A stretch of DNA of 64,000 nucleotides from CAYVWB01 sp964455395. GTDB lineage: Bacteria > Desulfobacterota > Desulfovibrionia > Desulfovibrionales > Desulfovibrionaceae. Shown here in pieces: positions 16,459-25,617 of this stretch. The stretch's first letter is position 1; every line of letters begins with the position of its first letter. The notes beneath the pieces are model-generated. The model worked only from the letters and a program-made list of their open reading frames with translations. It searched no databases and was not told the DNA's origin. The translations under genes and the position numbers were made by a program. The stretch is taken from contig CAYVWB010000016.1 of assembly GCA_964455395.1 (NCBI GenBank), forward strand, positions 1 to 64,000, given 5' to 3'.

Positions 16459-18027
16459 TCAATCGACGAGGCTTTCGCCAGTCATGGCGGAGGGTTGCGG
16501 CATCCCCCACAGTTTGAGAATGGTGGGCGCGACGTCACCCAGCTTGCCCGACCGCAACACGCGGCCTTGGTGGCCTTCACCGATGAGCACGAGGGGCGCT
16601 GCGTTGGTGGAATGTGCTGTCATCACGCCGCCCTGGGCGTCCAGCATCTCCTCGGCGTTGCCGTGGTCGGAGGTCAGCAGCACCTGCCCGCCGCGGTCCT
16701 GCACGGCAGTCACCAGCTTGTCCACGCAGGCGTCCACCACTTCACACGCCTTGATGGCGGCTTCCATGACGCCGGTGTGGCCCACCATATCGAGGTTGGC
16801 CAAGTTGCAGACCACCAGACTGAAGCCGCCTTCGCGAAGGGCGTTGGCGCAGCGTTCGGTGACTTCGTAGGCGCTCATCTCCGGTTTGAGGTCGTAGGTG
16901 GCGACGTCTTGCGGCGAAGGGGTCAGCTCGCGCGCTTCGCCGGGGAAGGGTTCCTCCTGGCCGGCGTTGAAGAAGTACGTCACATGGGCGTACTTCTCCG
17001 TCTCCGCAATGCGCAGCTGGGTCAGGTTGTGGCTGGCCACCACCTCGCCCAAGGTGTCGCGGTATGTTTCGGGGGGAAAGGCTGCCGCCACGCCAAGGGC
17101 GGTCAGCTCGCTGTCGTACTCGGTCATGGAAGCGAACCCGGCCAGGGTGGGATGCGCTTCCCGGGGGAACTCGTCGAAGTCCGGGTCCACGAAGGCGCGG
17201 GAGAGCTGCCGCGCGCGGTCTGCGCGGAAATTGAAGAAGAAGACGCCGTCGCCATCGCGGATGGTCCCGGCGTCGTCGTTTTTCACCACCACACGGGGCG
17301 TGATGAACTCGTCGTTCTCGCCGGCTTCATAAGCGGCCTGGACGGCGGCCACGGGCTCTTCGAAGGCGGGGATACCCTCCGTGGGGCCCAGGGTCAGCGC
17401 ACGATAGGCGCGGTTCACGCGGTCCCAGCGTTTGTCCCGGTCCATGGCGTAATAGCGGCCGGAAACCACGCCCACACGGCCCCAGCCTTGGCGGTCCAGC
17501 TCCGCAGTGAGGTTGCGCATGAAGTCCAGCCCGGAGCGCGGCGGCGTGTCGCGGCCGTCCATCCAGGTGTGGATGACGAGTTCCACGCCGTGGGTCTTGG
17601 CGATGGCGATGAGCTCATAGAGGTGCTGCTGATGGCTGTGCACGCCGCCGTCCGAGAGCAGCCCCATGTAGTGCAGCCGGCCCCCCTGGCGTTTGACCGC
17701 TTCGATGAGGTTGCGCAGCGTCCGGTTCTCGGCGAGACGGTCTTCCTCGATGGCTTTGTCGATGCGCGTCATGTCCTGGTCGATCACGCGGCCGGCGCCC
17801 AGATTCATGTGACCCACTTCGGAGTTGCCCATGAACCCCTCGGGCAGGCCCACGGCGCGGCCGGAGCACGCCAATTCGGCGCATGGCCATTCCTGCTGCA
17901 GACGGTCCAGCGTGGGCGTGTGCGCGCGGGAGATGGCGTTGCCCGCCGAGGCGTCGGCCACGCCCCAGCCGTCCAGAATGAGCAGCAGCGTCAGCCGCGG
18001 GGACTCGGGGGTCGTTTCAGGGCTCAT
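16459..18027 (-). CDS. gpmI: 2,3-bisphosphoglycerate-independent phosphoglycerate mutase
   Basis: This 522-residue enzyme interconverts 3- and 2-phosphoglycerate in glycolysis and gluconeogenesis, using two Mn ions and a serine. The alkaline-phosphatase-type N-terminus LLLILDGWGVADAS, the catalytic serine in GFMGNSEVGHMNLGAG and the HTWMDGRDTPP, VLLTSDHGNAEEM and DMVGHTG metal-site motifs are all present. The length is normal for the family. The start ATG overlaps the stop of rsfS (ATGA) and has GAGGATG upstream. Together with the nitroreductase gene and a small zinc ribbon it forms a minus-strand operon. Confidence 0.97.
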   Translation of the reverse strand: MSPETTPESPRLTLLLILDGWGVADASAGNAISRAHTPTLDRLQQEWPCAELACSGRAVGLPEGFMGNSEVGHMNLGAGRVIDQDMTRIDKAIEEDRLAENRTLRNLIEAVKRQGGRLHYMGLLSDGGVHSHQQHLYELIAIAKTHGVELVIHTWMDGRDTPPRSGLDFMRNLTAELDRQGWGRVGVVSGRYYAMDRDKRWDRVNRAYRALTLGPTEGIPAFEEPVAAVQAAYEAGENDEFITPRVVVKNDDAGTIRDGDGVFFFNFRADRARQLSRAFVDPDFDEFPREAHPTLAGFASMTEYDSELTALGVAAAFPPETYRDTLGEVVASHNLTQLRIAETEKYAHVTYFFNAGQEEPFPGEARELTPSPQDVATYDLKPEMSAYEVTERCANALREGGFSLVVCNLANLDMVGHTGVMEAAIKACEVVDACVDKLVTAVQDRGGQVLLTSDHGNAEEMLDAQGGVMTAHSTNAAPLVLIGEGHQGRVLRSGKLGDVAPTILKLWGMPQPSAMTGESLVD

Positions 18028-18470
18028 GAATCATCCTCGTCGTGGTGGATATCGTCGTGCGGCGTGGTTGGCGCGGAGGCGGCTTCCACGCTGGTGGGGA
18101 TGCGGGGCGCCCCGCTCCAGAGGCCTTCCAGGTTGAAGAGCGATCGGGAGCCTTCGCCGTGAAAGATGTGGACGAGGACGTCGTTCAGGTCCACCAGAAT
18201 CCACTGACCGTTCTTGTACCCCTCCACGCCGAGGTGCTCCAGATCCTCATCCTTGCAGAGCTGGAACATGGCGTCCGCCAGGGCCTGGGCCTGCCGCAGG
18301 GACGAGGCCGTGGCCAACACCGCGGCTTCCGCCGGGGTGGGTAGTTTGGCGAGGTCCAGCGCGAGGATATGCTCGGCCTGACGGTCGTAGAGGGTGGCGG
18401 CGATGCGCTCCACCTTGGCGGTGGTGGGCATGGTGGAGTGACGTTGCGATGGCTTGGGAGTGACGGGCAT
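18024..18470 (-). CDS. rsfS: Ribosomal silencing factor RsfS
   Basis: RsfS binds ribosomal protein uL14 and blocks subunit joining under nutrient limitation. The core reads LDLAKLPTPAEAAVLATASSL, HLGVEGYKNGQWILVDLNDV and VHIFHGEGSRSLFNLEGLW, which is diagnostic (only parts quoted here). The start at 18470 gives 148 residues; ATG 18431 would remove 13. The C-terminal ~35 residues are an Asp/His-rich extension (HDDIHHDEDDS) beyond the usual ~105-residue domain. Its stop overlaps the gpmI start by four bases. Coupling with a glycolytic gene is common in this lineage. Confidence 0.92.
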   Translation of the reverse strand: MPVTPKPSQRHSTMPTTAKVERIAATLYDRQAEHILALDLAKLPTPAEAAVLATASSLRQAQALADAMFQLCKDEDLEHLGVEGYKNGQWILVDLNDVLVHIFHGEGSRSLFNLEGLWSGAPRIPTSVEAASAPTTPHDDIHHDEDDS

Positions 18471-18519
18471 GTGTGTACGCGCGGCGGTTGTGGTGAGGGT
18501 TCGGAGCGACGATGCGCAA

Positions 18520-19110
18520 TCAGCCGTGGCGCGCCAGCACCACGTCCTCAAGACGTCGCTTGGGGGTGTGATGCACGCCGTGTTCGTCGCGGTAGTACGT
18601 CAAGGAGCCGCCTTCCGCAACCTCTTCCAGCGCCACGGTTTCGGCGGCTTCGCCCAGGGCCAGCACCAGCAGGATGGCGTACTGGTCAGGCAGGCGCAAG
18701 CGCTCCGCCAGCCGCGCGCGCTTCACGGAGCCGATCATGCAGCCGGCCAGGCCGCTGCTTGCGGCGCCCAGCAGAATGGTCTGCGCGGCGATGCCGTGGT
18801 CGCAGTCGATGCGTTCGCTCACGCGTGCGTCCCCGCAGATGATGATATAGCCCGTGGGTCGCTGGCCGGGCTCGGGGCCGGGCCACTCCGGCAGCGCCGC
18901 GGCCCAGCCCAGACACGCGAAGACTGCTTCCCGCATGGCCGTGTCCGTGATGAGCACGTAACGCAAGGGCTGCTTGTTGCCGGCCGAGGGCGTCTGCCGC
19001 GCCAGGTCCGTCAGACGCTCCAGGGTCTCCATGGAGACGGCCGCGTCCTCCCGGAAACGCCGCACGGAGCGCGCTTGGCGCACCAGACTGGTGAAATCGT
19101 CGCGCTGCAT
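18520..19110 (-). CDS. Nitroreductase family protein
   Basis: The 196-residue product is a compact FMN-dependent nitroreductase-like protein. The N-terminal RSVRRFREDAAVSMETLERL and TPSAGNKQPLRYVLI contain the FMN-phosphate-binding Arg/Ser residues, and AAQTILLGAASSGLAGCMIGS is the typical C-terminal helix region. The start has AAGGACT nine bases upstream. It is the first gene of the minus-strand run nitroreductase-rsfS-gpmI-zinc ribbon. The physiological substrate is unknown; such enzymes reduce nitro compounds, quinones or flavins. Confidence 0.9.
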   Translation of the reverse strand: MQRDDFTSLVRQARSVRRFREDAAVSMETLERLTDLARQTPSAGNKQPLRYVLITDTAMREAVFACLGWAAALPEWPGPEPGQRPTGYIIICGDARVSERIDCDHGIAAQTILLGAASSGLAGCMIGSVKRARLAERLRLPDQYAILLVLALGEAAETVALEEVAEGGSLTYYRDEHGVHHTPKRRLEDVVLARHG

Positions 19111-19284
19111 CTAGTTCAGTCCTTGCGATGGGGTCCATGCCCTGGCGCCGGCGCCGGGCGCTCACCGGAATGCATCCTCAGCATACATCCTCGGGATACA
19201 TAGCCCAGCCGCCGCGGGCATGCAACGCGTCGCACCCCATATGACGGCTGGTTGACGGCGAGACTCCGCCGGCCCGCTTGCCGG

Positions 19285-20172
19285 TTATTGCGCATTCAGG
19301 GACCAGTCGTAGTCCTGAAAAACCACGTCCACCTCGTCGCCCAGCGCCTCCAGGCGGTCCTTGAAGCCGCCGCGAGCGTACTGTCGCACGAAACCGGCGG
19401 GGCCGCCTGCTTCCGCGAAATCTTCCCTGAACCAGTCCATGATCTTGGTGACGTGGAGCGCCTGGCCCTCCAGCCGGGTTTTTTCGGGGTCGTTGATGAA
19501 ATTGGTGGTGACGAAGTCCAGCTGCGCGTCCAGCGCTTCCCCCGTGAAGGCGTCCTCATGCAGGGGCGGACAACTCATGGCCGCGCAGTTGATGGCGAAA
19601 TGGATGCGCGGGTCCCCGAACTCCGGCCGGATGATCCCGTGCTCGATGTCGTCCAGACTGCGCTGGCGGCCTTGCAGCTCGATGAAGTCCATGGAGAAGG
19701 GGCCGCTCAACAAACCGCCGATGTCGCGGATGGAGTCGAGGTCGGGATACTCCGTCAACACCAGCTGGATGGCGCTGGCGTTGTAGAGGTTCAAGTAGAA
19801 GGCGAGGCGGTCGTCCGGGGCCAGGGCGTCGGGGTTGGTGTCCGCCATGATGGCCAGATAGGCGTCCAGACGGTCTTTGGCGGCGAGGAAGCCGTCGTAG
19901 TCCACCAAGCCGGCTTCGTAATCCACGAACTCGGCCAACAGCGCATCCCAGGCGGCGTGGGCAGGGACGGCAACTCTGACAGCCGTGGCCGCGGCGGGTG
20001 AAGCCGCATTCTCCTGCGCCAGCGCCGTGCAGGGGCCAAGCAGCGTGAGCAACAGGAGCGCAACGCCCACGACGCGCCTCATGCACGCAGAACAATGGAC
20101 GCCGGCGGCGTGCGGAGGGATGCGCGTCTGCCTTGTCGGTACAAGATTCCTCGGCCCTTGAACGCTCGGCAT
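19285..20172 (-). CDS. DUF547 domain-containing secreted protein
   Basis: The start at 20172 is chosen for its strong AAAGGAGC eight bases upstream; it gives 295 residues with a long N-region before the hydrophobic RVVGVALLLLTLLGPCTALA signal. ATG 20082 would start directly at that signal. The mature protein carries the DUF547 core: LAFYLNLYNASAIQLV, IHFAINCAAMSCPPL and a C-terminal KIMDWFREDF. The family is widespread and secreted, and its conserved Cys/His residues suggest a papain-like fold, but the biochemical role is not established. It stands alone between the nitroreductase operon and the divergent dynamin-like gene. Confidence 0.85.
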   Translation of the reverse strand: MPSVQGPRNLVPTRQTRIPPHAAGVHCSACMRRVVGVALLLLTLLGPCTALAQENAASPAAATAVRVAVPAHAAWDALLAEFVDYEAGLVDYDGFLAAKDRLDAYLAIMADTNPDALAPDDRLAFYLNLYNASAIQLVLTEYPDLDSIRDIGGLLSGPFSMDFIELQGRQRSLDDIEHGIIRPEFGDPRIHFAINCAAMSCPPLHEDAFTGEALDAQLDFVTTNFINDPEKTRLEGQALHVTKIMDWFREDFAEAGGPAGFVRQYARGGFKDRLEALGDEVDVVFQDYDWSLNAQ

Positions 20173-20298
20173 GGGGATGCTCCTTTCGGTTAGTGGACAG
20201 GGGCTCCCCGATGGAACCCCCGCAAGCATACCCTTTTACACGGCGGCGGCCCTCGTGTTAAGGAACCCAATCACCTTTTACCCACTCCATACCCCGCC

Positions 20299-22080
20299 AT
20301 GCCAGCACCTCCGCCCCAGGATTCCTCGGTTTCCGCGTCCGACGCCTCCACGCCGCCCCTCCTTGAGGAGCGTTACACCCATTTCAAGCAGCACGCGTCG
20401 TCTCTCTTCACCGCGCTGCACGAACTGGCCGCGACCGCCGGAGAGCCCAAGGCCAAGGAAGCCGCCAAGGACCTCGTCGCCTCCATCAACGATCCCTTTC
20501 TCTTCGTGGTGGTGGGCGAGGTGAAAGCCGGCAAATCCAGCTTCATCAACGCTTTGCTGCAAGAGGACGTGTGCGAGGTGGCGCCGGACCCATGCACGGA
20601 CGTCATCCAGAAGATCGTGCACCGCGAAACACCCAAGACCACGCCCATTTCCCAGAACGTGCGCGAGATCGGCCACCCCGCTGAAATCCTGAAGAATATC
20701 GCCATCGTGGACACGCCGGGCGCCAACACCTTGCTGAGCCATCACCAGGAAATAACCGAAGGCTTCATCCCCCGCGCGGACCTCGTCATCTTCGTCTTCC
20801 CGGCCATCAACCCGTACCTGAAAACAGCCTGGGAATTCTTCGACTTCGTCCACACCGACTGGCGCAAGAAGATCGTCTTCGTGCTTCAGCAGGCGGACCG
20901 GGCCACCCCACGCGAGCTGGAAGTGAATACCGACCAGGTGCGCGCCTTGGCCGGCGAACGAGGTGTGACGGATCCCCGAATTTTCATCGTCTCCGCGCAC
21001 CTCTCCCGTACGGATCCGGAAGCCGGCGGCATGGAGGCCATCTGGCGGACCATCCGCGAGACCGTGACAGGCGGACGCCATTACGCGCTCAAGATGCGCT
21101 CCCTGCTGGAGACTGCGCGCCACGCCCTGGAGCTTGTCCAGAAGGAAGTGGACAAGCAGGCCAAGGCTCTGGAGCACGACAAGGCAGAGGAGAACCTCAC
21201 CACAGAAGTCCTCGCCATGGGCCGCAAAGCCGCCGCCACGGATGTGGAAGCCATGGTCCGCAAATGCCTCGCCGCCTACGACCGGGAAGCCCAGGCTGCG
21301 GTGAACGAATTCGAGGAAGGCTTGAACCTCGTCAACCTCGTGAGCAATTCCGTGAAAGCCGTCACAGGCAAGCGGGATTCCATGAAACAGTGGATGGCTG
21401 GCATCCACGACCGCTTCGAAGGCCGGCTTGCGCGAGAGATGGAGCGCATCACCGAAACCAGCGGCCGCGAGCTGGCCAAGGACATGGGCCGCATGGTGGA
21501 TCAGCTGCTGGGCCAACTGGAGCGCGCTGCAGACAAGCTGCCCGCCTCCCTGCGCAACCAGGAACGCGTGGCCGCGCGCACCGCCGTGGCCAGACAAGTG
21601 AGCGAGAACATTGCGCAGATCCGCGAACGCCAGGCTGAAGCCCACGCCCTCTCCCCGGAGGAGCTGCGCAAGCTCGGCGACCGCTCCGTGGTCGGAGGCT
21701 TCATCGGCGCCGCTGGCGCCGTGCTGGCGGCTTCAGCCAAAGCCGCCGTCTTCGACATCACCGGCGGCGTGGTCGCCGCCACGGGGGCGCTCATCGCCTT
21801 GAACGCCATCGTCCTCAAACGCCGCGGGGCCATCCGCGCCTTCCGCGCCGACTTCGACCAAGGCCGCGAACGCCTGGAACGCGAACTGCATGAACGCTTG
21901 CAGCGCGACATGGACGATATCTTCCAGGACCTGCAGCGCGCCTTCGCCCCCCTGTTTCACCATGTGGCCGCCCAGGAGGAACGGCTGCAGCAACTCCGCG
22001 AGGACACCGCCGTCATGCGGCGACGGCTGGACGACGAGTTCGTCGCTCTGGAGGAAGACGCGCGCCCCGCTTCCTCATGA
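20299..22080 (+). CDS. Bacterial dynamin-like GTPase
   Basis: The 593-residue protein has a dynamin-type G domain near its N-terminus. The P loop is GEVKAGKSS (residues 73-81), the switch Thr lies in DPCTDVI, G3 is DTPG in IVDTPGANTLL, and the G4 position reads QQAD instead of NKxD. Long amphipathic helices follow. A hydrophobic segment, FIGAAGAVLAASAKAAVFDI through GALIALNAIVL, could insert into membrane as a paddle, and a coiled-coil C-terminus ends the protein. Bacterial dynamin-like proteins remodel or protect membranes, often under phage or envelope stress, and frequently occur in pairs. Here there is a single gene, followed after 59 bp by a CoA ligase. No Shine-Dalgarno is evident at ATG 20299. 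Confidence 0.85.
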   Translation: MPAPPPQDSSVSASDASTPPLLEERYTHFKQHASSLFTALHELAATAGEPKAKEAAKDLVASINDPFLFVVVGEVKAGKSSFINALLQEDVCEVAPDPCTDVIQKIVHRETPKTTPISQNVREIGHPAEILKNIAIVDTPGANTLLSHHQEITEGFIPRADLVIFVFPAINPYLKTAWEFFDFVHTDWRKKIVFVLQQADRATPRELEVNTDQVRALAGERGVTDPRIFIVSAHLSRTDPEAGGMEAIWRTIRETVTGGRHYALKMRSLLETARHALELVQKEVDKQAKALEHDKAEENLTTEVLAMGRKAAATDVEAMVRKCLAAYDREAQAAVNEFEEGLNLVNLVSNSVKAVTGKRDSMKQWMAGIHDRFEGRLAREMERITETSGRELAKDMGRMVDQLLGQLERAADKLPASLRNQERVAARTAVARQVSENIAQIRERQAEAHALSPEELRKLGDRSVVGGFIGAAGAVLAASAKAAVFDITGGVVAATGALIALNAIVLKRRGAIRAFRADFDQGRERLERELHERLQRDMDDIFQDLQRAFAPLFHHVAAQEERLQQLREDTAVMRRRLDDEFVALEEDARPASS

Positions 22081-22139
22081 CGCCCCCTGCGCGCACGCCA
22101 AGCCCCCCTTCTCACCTTCCCTACAGGAGCTTACGCACG

Positions 22140-23444
22140 ATGATCTACGATGTGGACAAGGAGACCATGCCCCGCGAGGACATCCAGGCGCTGCAACTGC
22201 GCCGCCTCAAGGATGTCTGTGAACGCGTCTACGCCCGCACCCCCTTCTATACCCGGAAATTCGACGAAGCCGGCGTCTCCCCGGCGGACATCCGCTCCCT
22301 GGACGACTTGAAACGCCTTCCCTTCACTGAGAAGCAGGACCTGCGCAACCACTACCCCTTCGGCCTCTTCAACGTGCCCAAGGAACACATCGTGCGGCTC
22401 CACGCCTCCAGCGGCACCACAGGCCGCGCCACCGTGGTGGGGTACACCCAGCGCGACCTGGACAACTGGGCGGACTGCATGGCTCGCTCCTACATGGCAG
22501 CCGGCGCCACACGACGCGACATCATCCACAACGCATACGGCTACGGGCTCTTCACCGGGGGCCTGGGCGCGCACTCCGGCGCGGAACGGCTGGGCGCCAC
22601 GGTGGTCCCCGTCTCCGGCGGCGCCACCAAACGCCAGATCGACCTGCTGAAGGACTTCGGCCCCACCGTCATCTGCTGCACGCCCTCCTACATGATCTTC
22701 CTCCACGAAACGGCCCGCGAACTGGGCGTGGACTTCCGCGAACTGCCCCTGCGCATCGGCGTGTTCGGCGCCGAGCCCTGGACCGAGGAGATGCGCCGGG
22801 ACATCGAGAGCCGCACCGGCGTCACCGCCGTGAACATCTATGGTCTCTCGGAGATCATGGGCCCCGGCGTGGCCATGGAGTGCGCTGAAGCCCAGCACGG
22901 CATGCACCTCTTCGAAGACCACTTCCTGCCTGAGATCATCAACCCGGAGACCGGCGAACCCCTGCCCCCCGGCGAACAAGGCGAGCTCGTCATCACCACC
23001 ATCACCAAGGAAGGCATCCCCCTCATCCGCTATCGCACGCGCGACCTCACCGCACTGGACTACACCCCGTGCGTCTGCGGCCGCACCATCGCGCGCATGG
23101 CGCGCATCACGGGACGCACGGACGATATGCTCATCATCCGCGGGGTCAACGTCTTCCCCTCGCAGATCGAAAGCCTGCTGCTGGAATCCCAAGGCCTTAC
23201 CCCGCACTACCAGATCATCGTCTCCCGCCAAGGCGCTTTGGACACCTTGCAGATCCAGGTGGAAGTGGACGAGAAACTCTTCTCCGACGAGATCAAGCAG
23301 CTCCAGCGTCGTGAAAAGGAGCTCGCCGGCAGCATCAAGGAATACCTCGGCGTCTCCGCCACGGTGAAGCTGGTGGAGCCGCAGTCCATCGAACGCAGCG
23401 TGGGCAAGGCCAAACGCGTCATCGACATGCGGAAGGATCAATAA
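22140..23444 (+). CDS. paaK: Phenylacetate-CoA ligase family protein
   Basis: ATG 22140 follows CAGGAGC and gives 434 residues, the normal PaaK size. The AMP-forming ligase P loop HASSGTTGRATVVGYT, the A5-like EPWTEEMR and NIYGLSEIMGPG, and the terminal RTDDMLIIRGVNVFPSQIE are all present. The enzyme activates an aryl acid to its CoA thioester through an acyl-adenylate. In sulfate reducers several paralogues exist, and the acid may be phenylacetate, indoleacetate or another aryl compound; no phenylacetate pathway genes are nearby. The downstream gene is a convergent acyl-CoA synthetase. Confidence 0.93.
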   Translation: MIYDVDKETMPREDIQALQLRRLKDVCERVYARTPFYTRKFDEAGVSPADIRSLDDLKRLPFTEKQDLRNHYPFGLFNVPKEHIVRLHASSGTTGRATVVGYTQRDLDNWADCMARSYMAAGATRRDIIHNAYGYGLFTGGLGAHSGAERLGATVVPVSGGATKRQIDLLKDFGPTVICCTPSYMIFLHETARELGVDFRELPLRIGVFGAEPWTEEMRRDIESRTGVTAVNIYGLSEIMGPGVAMECAEAQHGMHLFEDHFLPEIINPETGEPLPPGEQGELVITTITKEGIPLIRYRTRDLTALDYTPCVCGRTIARMARITGRTDDMLIIRGVNVFPSQIESLLLESQGLTPHYQIIVSRQGALDTLQIQVEVDEKLFSDEIKQLQRREKELAGSIKEYLGVSATVKLVEPQSIERSVGKAKRVIDMRKDQ

Positions 23445-23464
23445 ACACCAAGAATTCGGGATCA

Positions 23465-23505
23465 CCCGGGGGACTGGCGCGCCAACACACGACGCTGCCC
23501 CCGGG
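23465..23505. terminator. Inverted repeat between convergent ligase genes
   Basis: CCCGGGGG at 23465-23472 pairs with CCCCCGGG at 23498-23505 around a 25-base loop. It sits between the convergent ends of the two ligase genes and could serve either direction, but no T-run follows. Confidence 0.3.
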
Positions 23506-23631
23506 CTCCCCCGAACGAACAGCAACGCTTATCCGCGCAGGCTCCCACGCCGCAGGCACGACGGCGCCATGCGCCGAGCCTTCGCGCGGAGGGCCGAGAC
23601 TCCGCGCCGCGCTGCACGTCATCAGGAAACC

Positions 23632-25419
23632 CTACTTTTTCAGCTCCCGTCGCAGCAGCTTGCCCACCACGCTCTTGGGCAGCGACTCCACCACCTCGAT
23701 GGCGCGGGGGATCTTGTAGTTCGCCAGTCGCGCGCGGCACCACCTGACGAGCTCGCCGACCGGCGCGGATTCCGGCGCAATCCCGTCCTCAAGAACCACG
23801 AAGGCGTGCACTGTCTCGCCACGGGTGGCGTGGGCGCGGCCCACCACGGCGGCTTCCTTCACGGCGGGATGTTCCTGCAGGGTTTCCTCCACCTCACGGG
23901 GGTAGACGTTGAACCCGCCAGCGAGGATGAGGTCCTTCTTGCGATCCACGATGCGGAAGTACCCCTCCTCGTCCATCACCGCGATGTCCCCCGTGGCGAG
24001 CCAGCCGTCCTGCAACACGGCGGCGGTCTCCTCCGGCTGGTTCCAGTAGCCGCGCATCACTTGTGGACCGCGCAGCCACAGCTCCCCGGCCTGGCCGGGG
24101 GGCAGGTCCTCGCCCGTCTCCAGGTGGCGGATGCGGCACGCCGTGTCCGGAAAGGGCAAGCCGATGGAGCCCACCTTGCGCACGCCGCGCAGAGGGTTCA
24201 AATGGGTGACGGGCGAGGCCTCGGTGAGGCCGTAGCCTTCCACGATGCGCGCCCCCGTGAGCGACTCGAACCGCGTGAGCGCTTCCACCGGCATGGGCGC
24301 CGAGCCCGAGACGGCGTACTGCAGTCGGGAGAGGTCGTACTGTGCGAGATTCTTCTGCCGCATCAGGGAGATGTAGACGGACGGCGCGCCGGGAAAGACC
24401 GTGGGTCGGCGGCGGTGGATGGTCTGCAGAATGTCCGCCGGCGAATATCGCGGAAATGGCAGCATGGTTGCGCCGATGGCCGTGGGCAGAACCATGCACA
24501 CGGTGAGGCCGAAGACATGGAAATACGGCAGCAGGCCCAGGAAGGACTCGCCCTCCGGCTCCAGGCCGTGGAGGACGGCCAGACATTGTTGCACGTTGGC
24601 GGTCAAGTTGGCGTGGGTCAGCATGGCGCCCTTGGGGTTGCCTGTGGTGCCGCCGGTGTATTGCAGGCATGCGAGCGCCTCTCCGGGGTCGGTCACCAGG
24701 CCGGGCTCGCGTCGGCGGGTCCGCACGAGGCGTGTCCACGTCACCAGTCGGTCGCCATCGCAGGCGGGGCCTGCTGCGCCTTCACGTCGTCGCAGCAGGG
24801 TGTACAGCCAGCTCTTGGGCGGGGCGAGGCCATCCGCCACGGAAGTCAGCACGATGCGCTCCAGCGGCACGGCGTCCCCCAAGGCGCTCACTTTTTCACA
24901 GAGCTGCGGCAGGGTGACCAGCACGCGCGCACCCGAATCCCCGAGCTGGTGGGTGAGCTCACGAGCCATGGACAGGGGGTTGATCATCACCACCACGGCC
25001 CCGGCTTTCAGCACGGCCCAGAACGCGACAATGGTCTGCGGCAGATTGGGCAGCATGAGCGCCACACGATCTCCCGGCTGCACCCCCAGCGCGGCGAGTC
25101 CCGCAGCGGCGCGCTCCGCCTGACGTTGCAGGGCCGCGTATCGCTGGGTATAATTCTGGAATCGGATGGCTGCGCCATGCGGATTCCTGCTGGCGGTCCG
25201 GTCGAGAAAGGCGTACAGGGGGATGTCTTCGTAGGCGATGGTCCGTGGCGTTTCGGGGTCGTAGTGGGCCAACCACGGCGCTTCCCGGAGCTTTTGAAGA
25301 CTTTGTGGACCGTGCGCTGCTTGCGTGATTCGATCGCCTTGCGCACCACCTTGCGGCGGCGTCGAGGAACAAGACGCGCCTGCGGCGGAGGGATCTGCGG
25401 TGTCGTGACGGAGTGGCAT
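23632..25419 (-). CDS. Long-chain fatty acid-CoA ligase (AMP-binding)
   Basis: From ATG 25419 the product has 595 residues. It carries the adenylate-forming P loop YTGGTTGNPKGAML, the A5 motif EGYGLTEASPVTHLNP, the A7 motif TGDIAVMDEEGYFRIVDR, the linker KKDLILAGGFNVYPREVEE and the C-terminal catalytic Lys in PKSVVGKLLRREL. This order matches FadD-type fatty acyl-CoA ligases, which activate fatty acids for beta-oxidation or lipid recycling. An N-terminal Ser/Gln-rich extension of ~30 residues is unusual, and the start is not supported by a clear ribosome-binding site. The gene is divergent from the glycerophosphodiesterase. Confidence 0.92.
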   Translation of the reverse strand: MPLRHDTADPSAAGASCSSTPPQGGAQGDRITQAAHGPQSLQKLREAPWLAHYDPETPRTIAYEDIPLYAFLDRTASRNPHGAAIRFQNYTQRYAALQRQAERAAAGLAALGVQPGDRVALMLPNLPQTIVAFWAVLKAGAVVVMINPLSMARELTHQLGDSGARVLVTLPQLCEKVSALGDAVPLERIVLTSVADGLAPPKSWLYTLLRRREGAAGPACDGDRLVTWTRLVRTRRREPGLVTDPGEALACLQYTGGTTGNPKGAMLTHANLTANVQQCLAVLHGLEPEGESFLGLLPYFHVFGLTVCMVLPTAIGATMLPFPRYSPADILQTIHRRRPTVFPGAPSVYISLMRQKNLAQYDLSRLQYAVSGSAPMPVEALTRFESLTGARIVEGYGLTEASPVTHLNPLRGVRKVGSIGLPFPDTACRIRHLETGEDLPPGQAGELWLRGPQVMRGYWNQPEETAAVLQDGWLATGDIAVMDEEGYFRIVDRKKDLILAGGFNVYPREVEETLQEHPAVKEAAVVGRAHATRGETVHAFVVLEDGIAPESAPVGELVRWCRARLANYKIPRAIEVVESLPKSVVGKLLRRELKK

Positions 25420-25617
25420 GCTCTGGGGGGTGCGTGGGGCGGCGGAAGTGCAGCCTGCTCCACACCTACACGACGCGGCGTCCTCCCGTCCAGACGCGAT
25501 CGTGCGGCTCTTGGCGCGACTTCCATGACGTCTCCACGGCGATTTGCATGACGACATCAACGCCTGCAGCGGCCAGGGCGAGGACACGCCGCACACACTC
25601 TCAAGGAATGAAACAGC

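Noticed and set aside
16405..18162. 585-residue plus-strand frame opposite gpmI
   Set aside because: It is the shadow of gpmI, whose motifs are complete on the minus strand.
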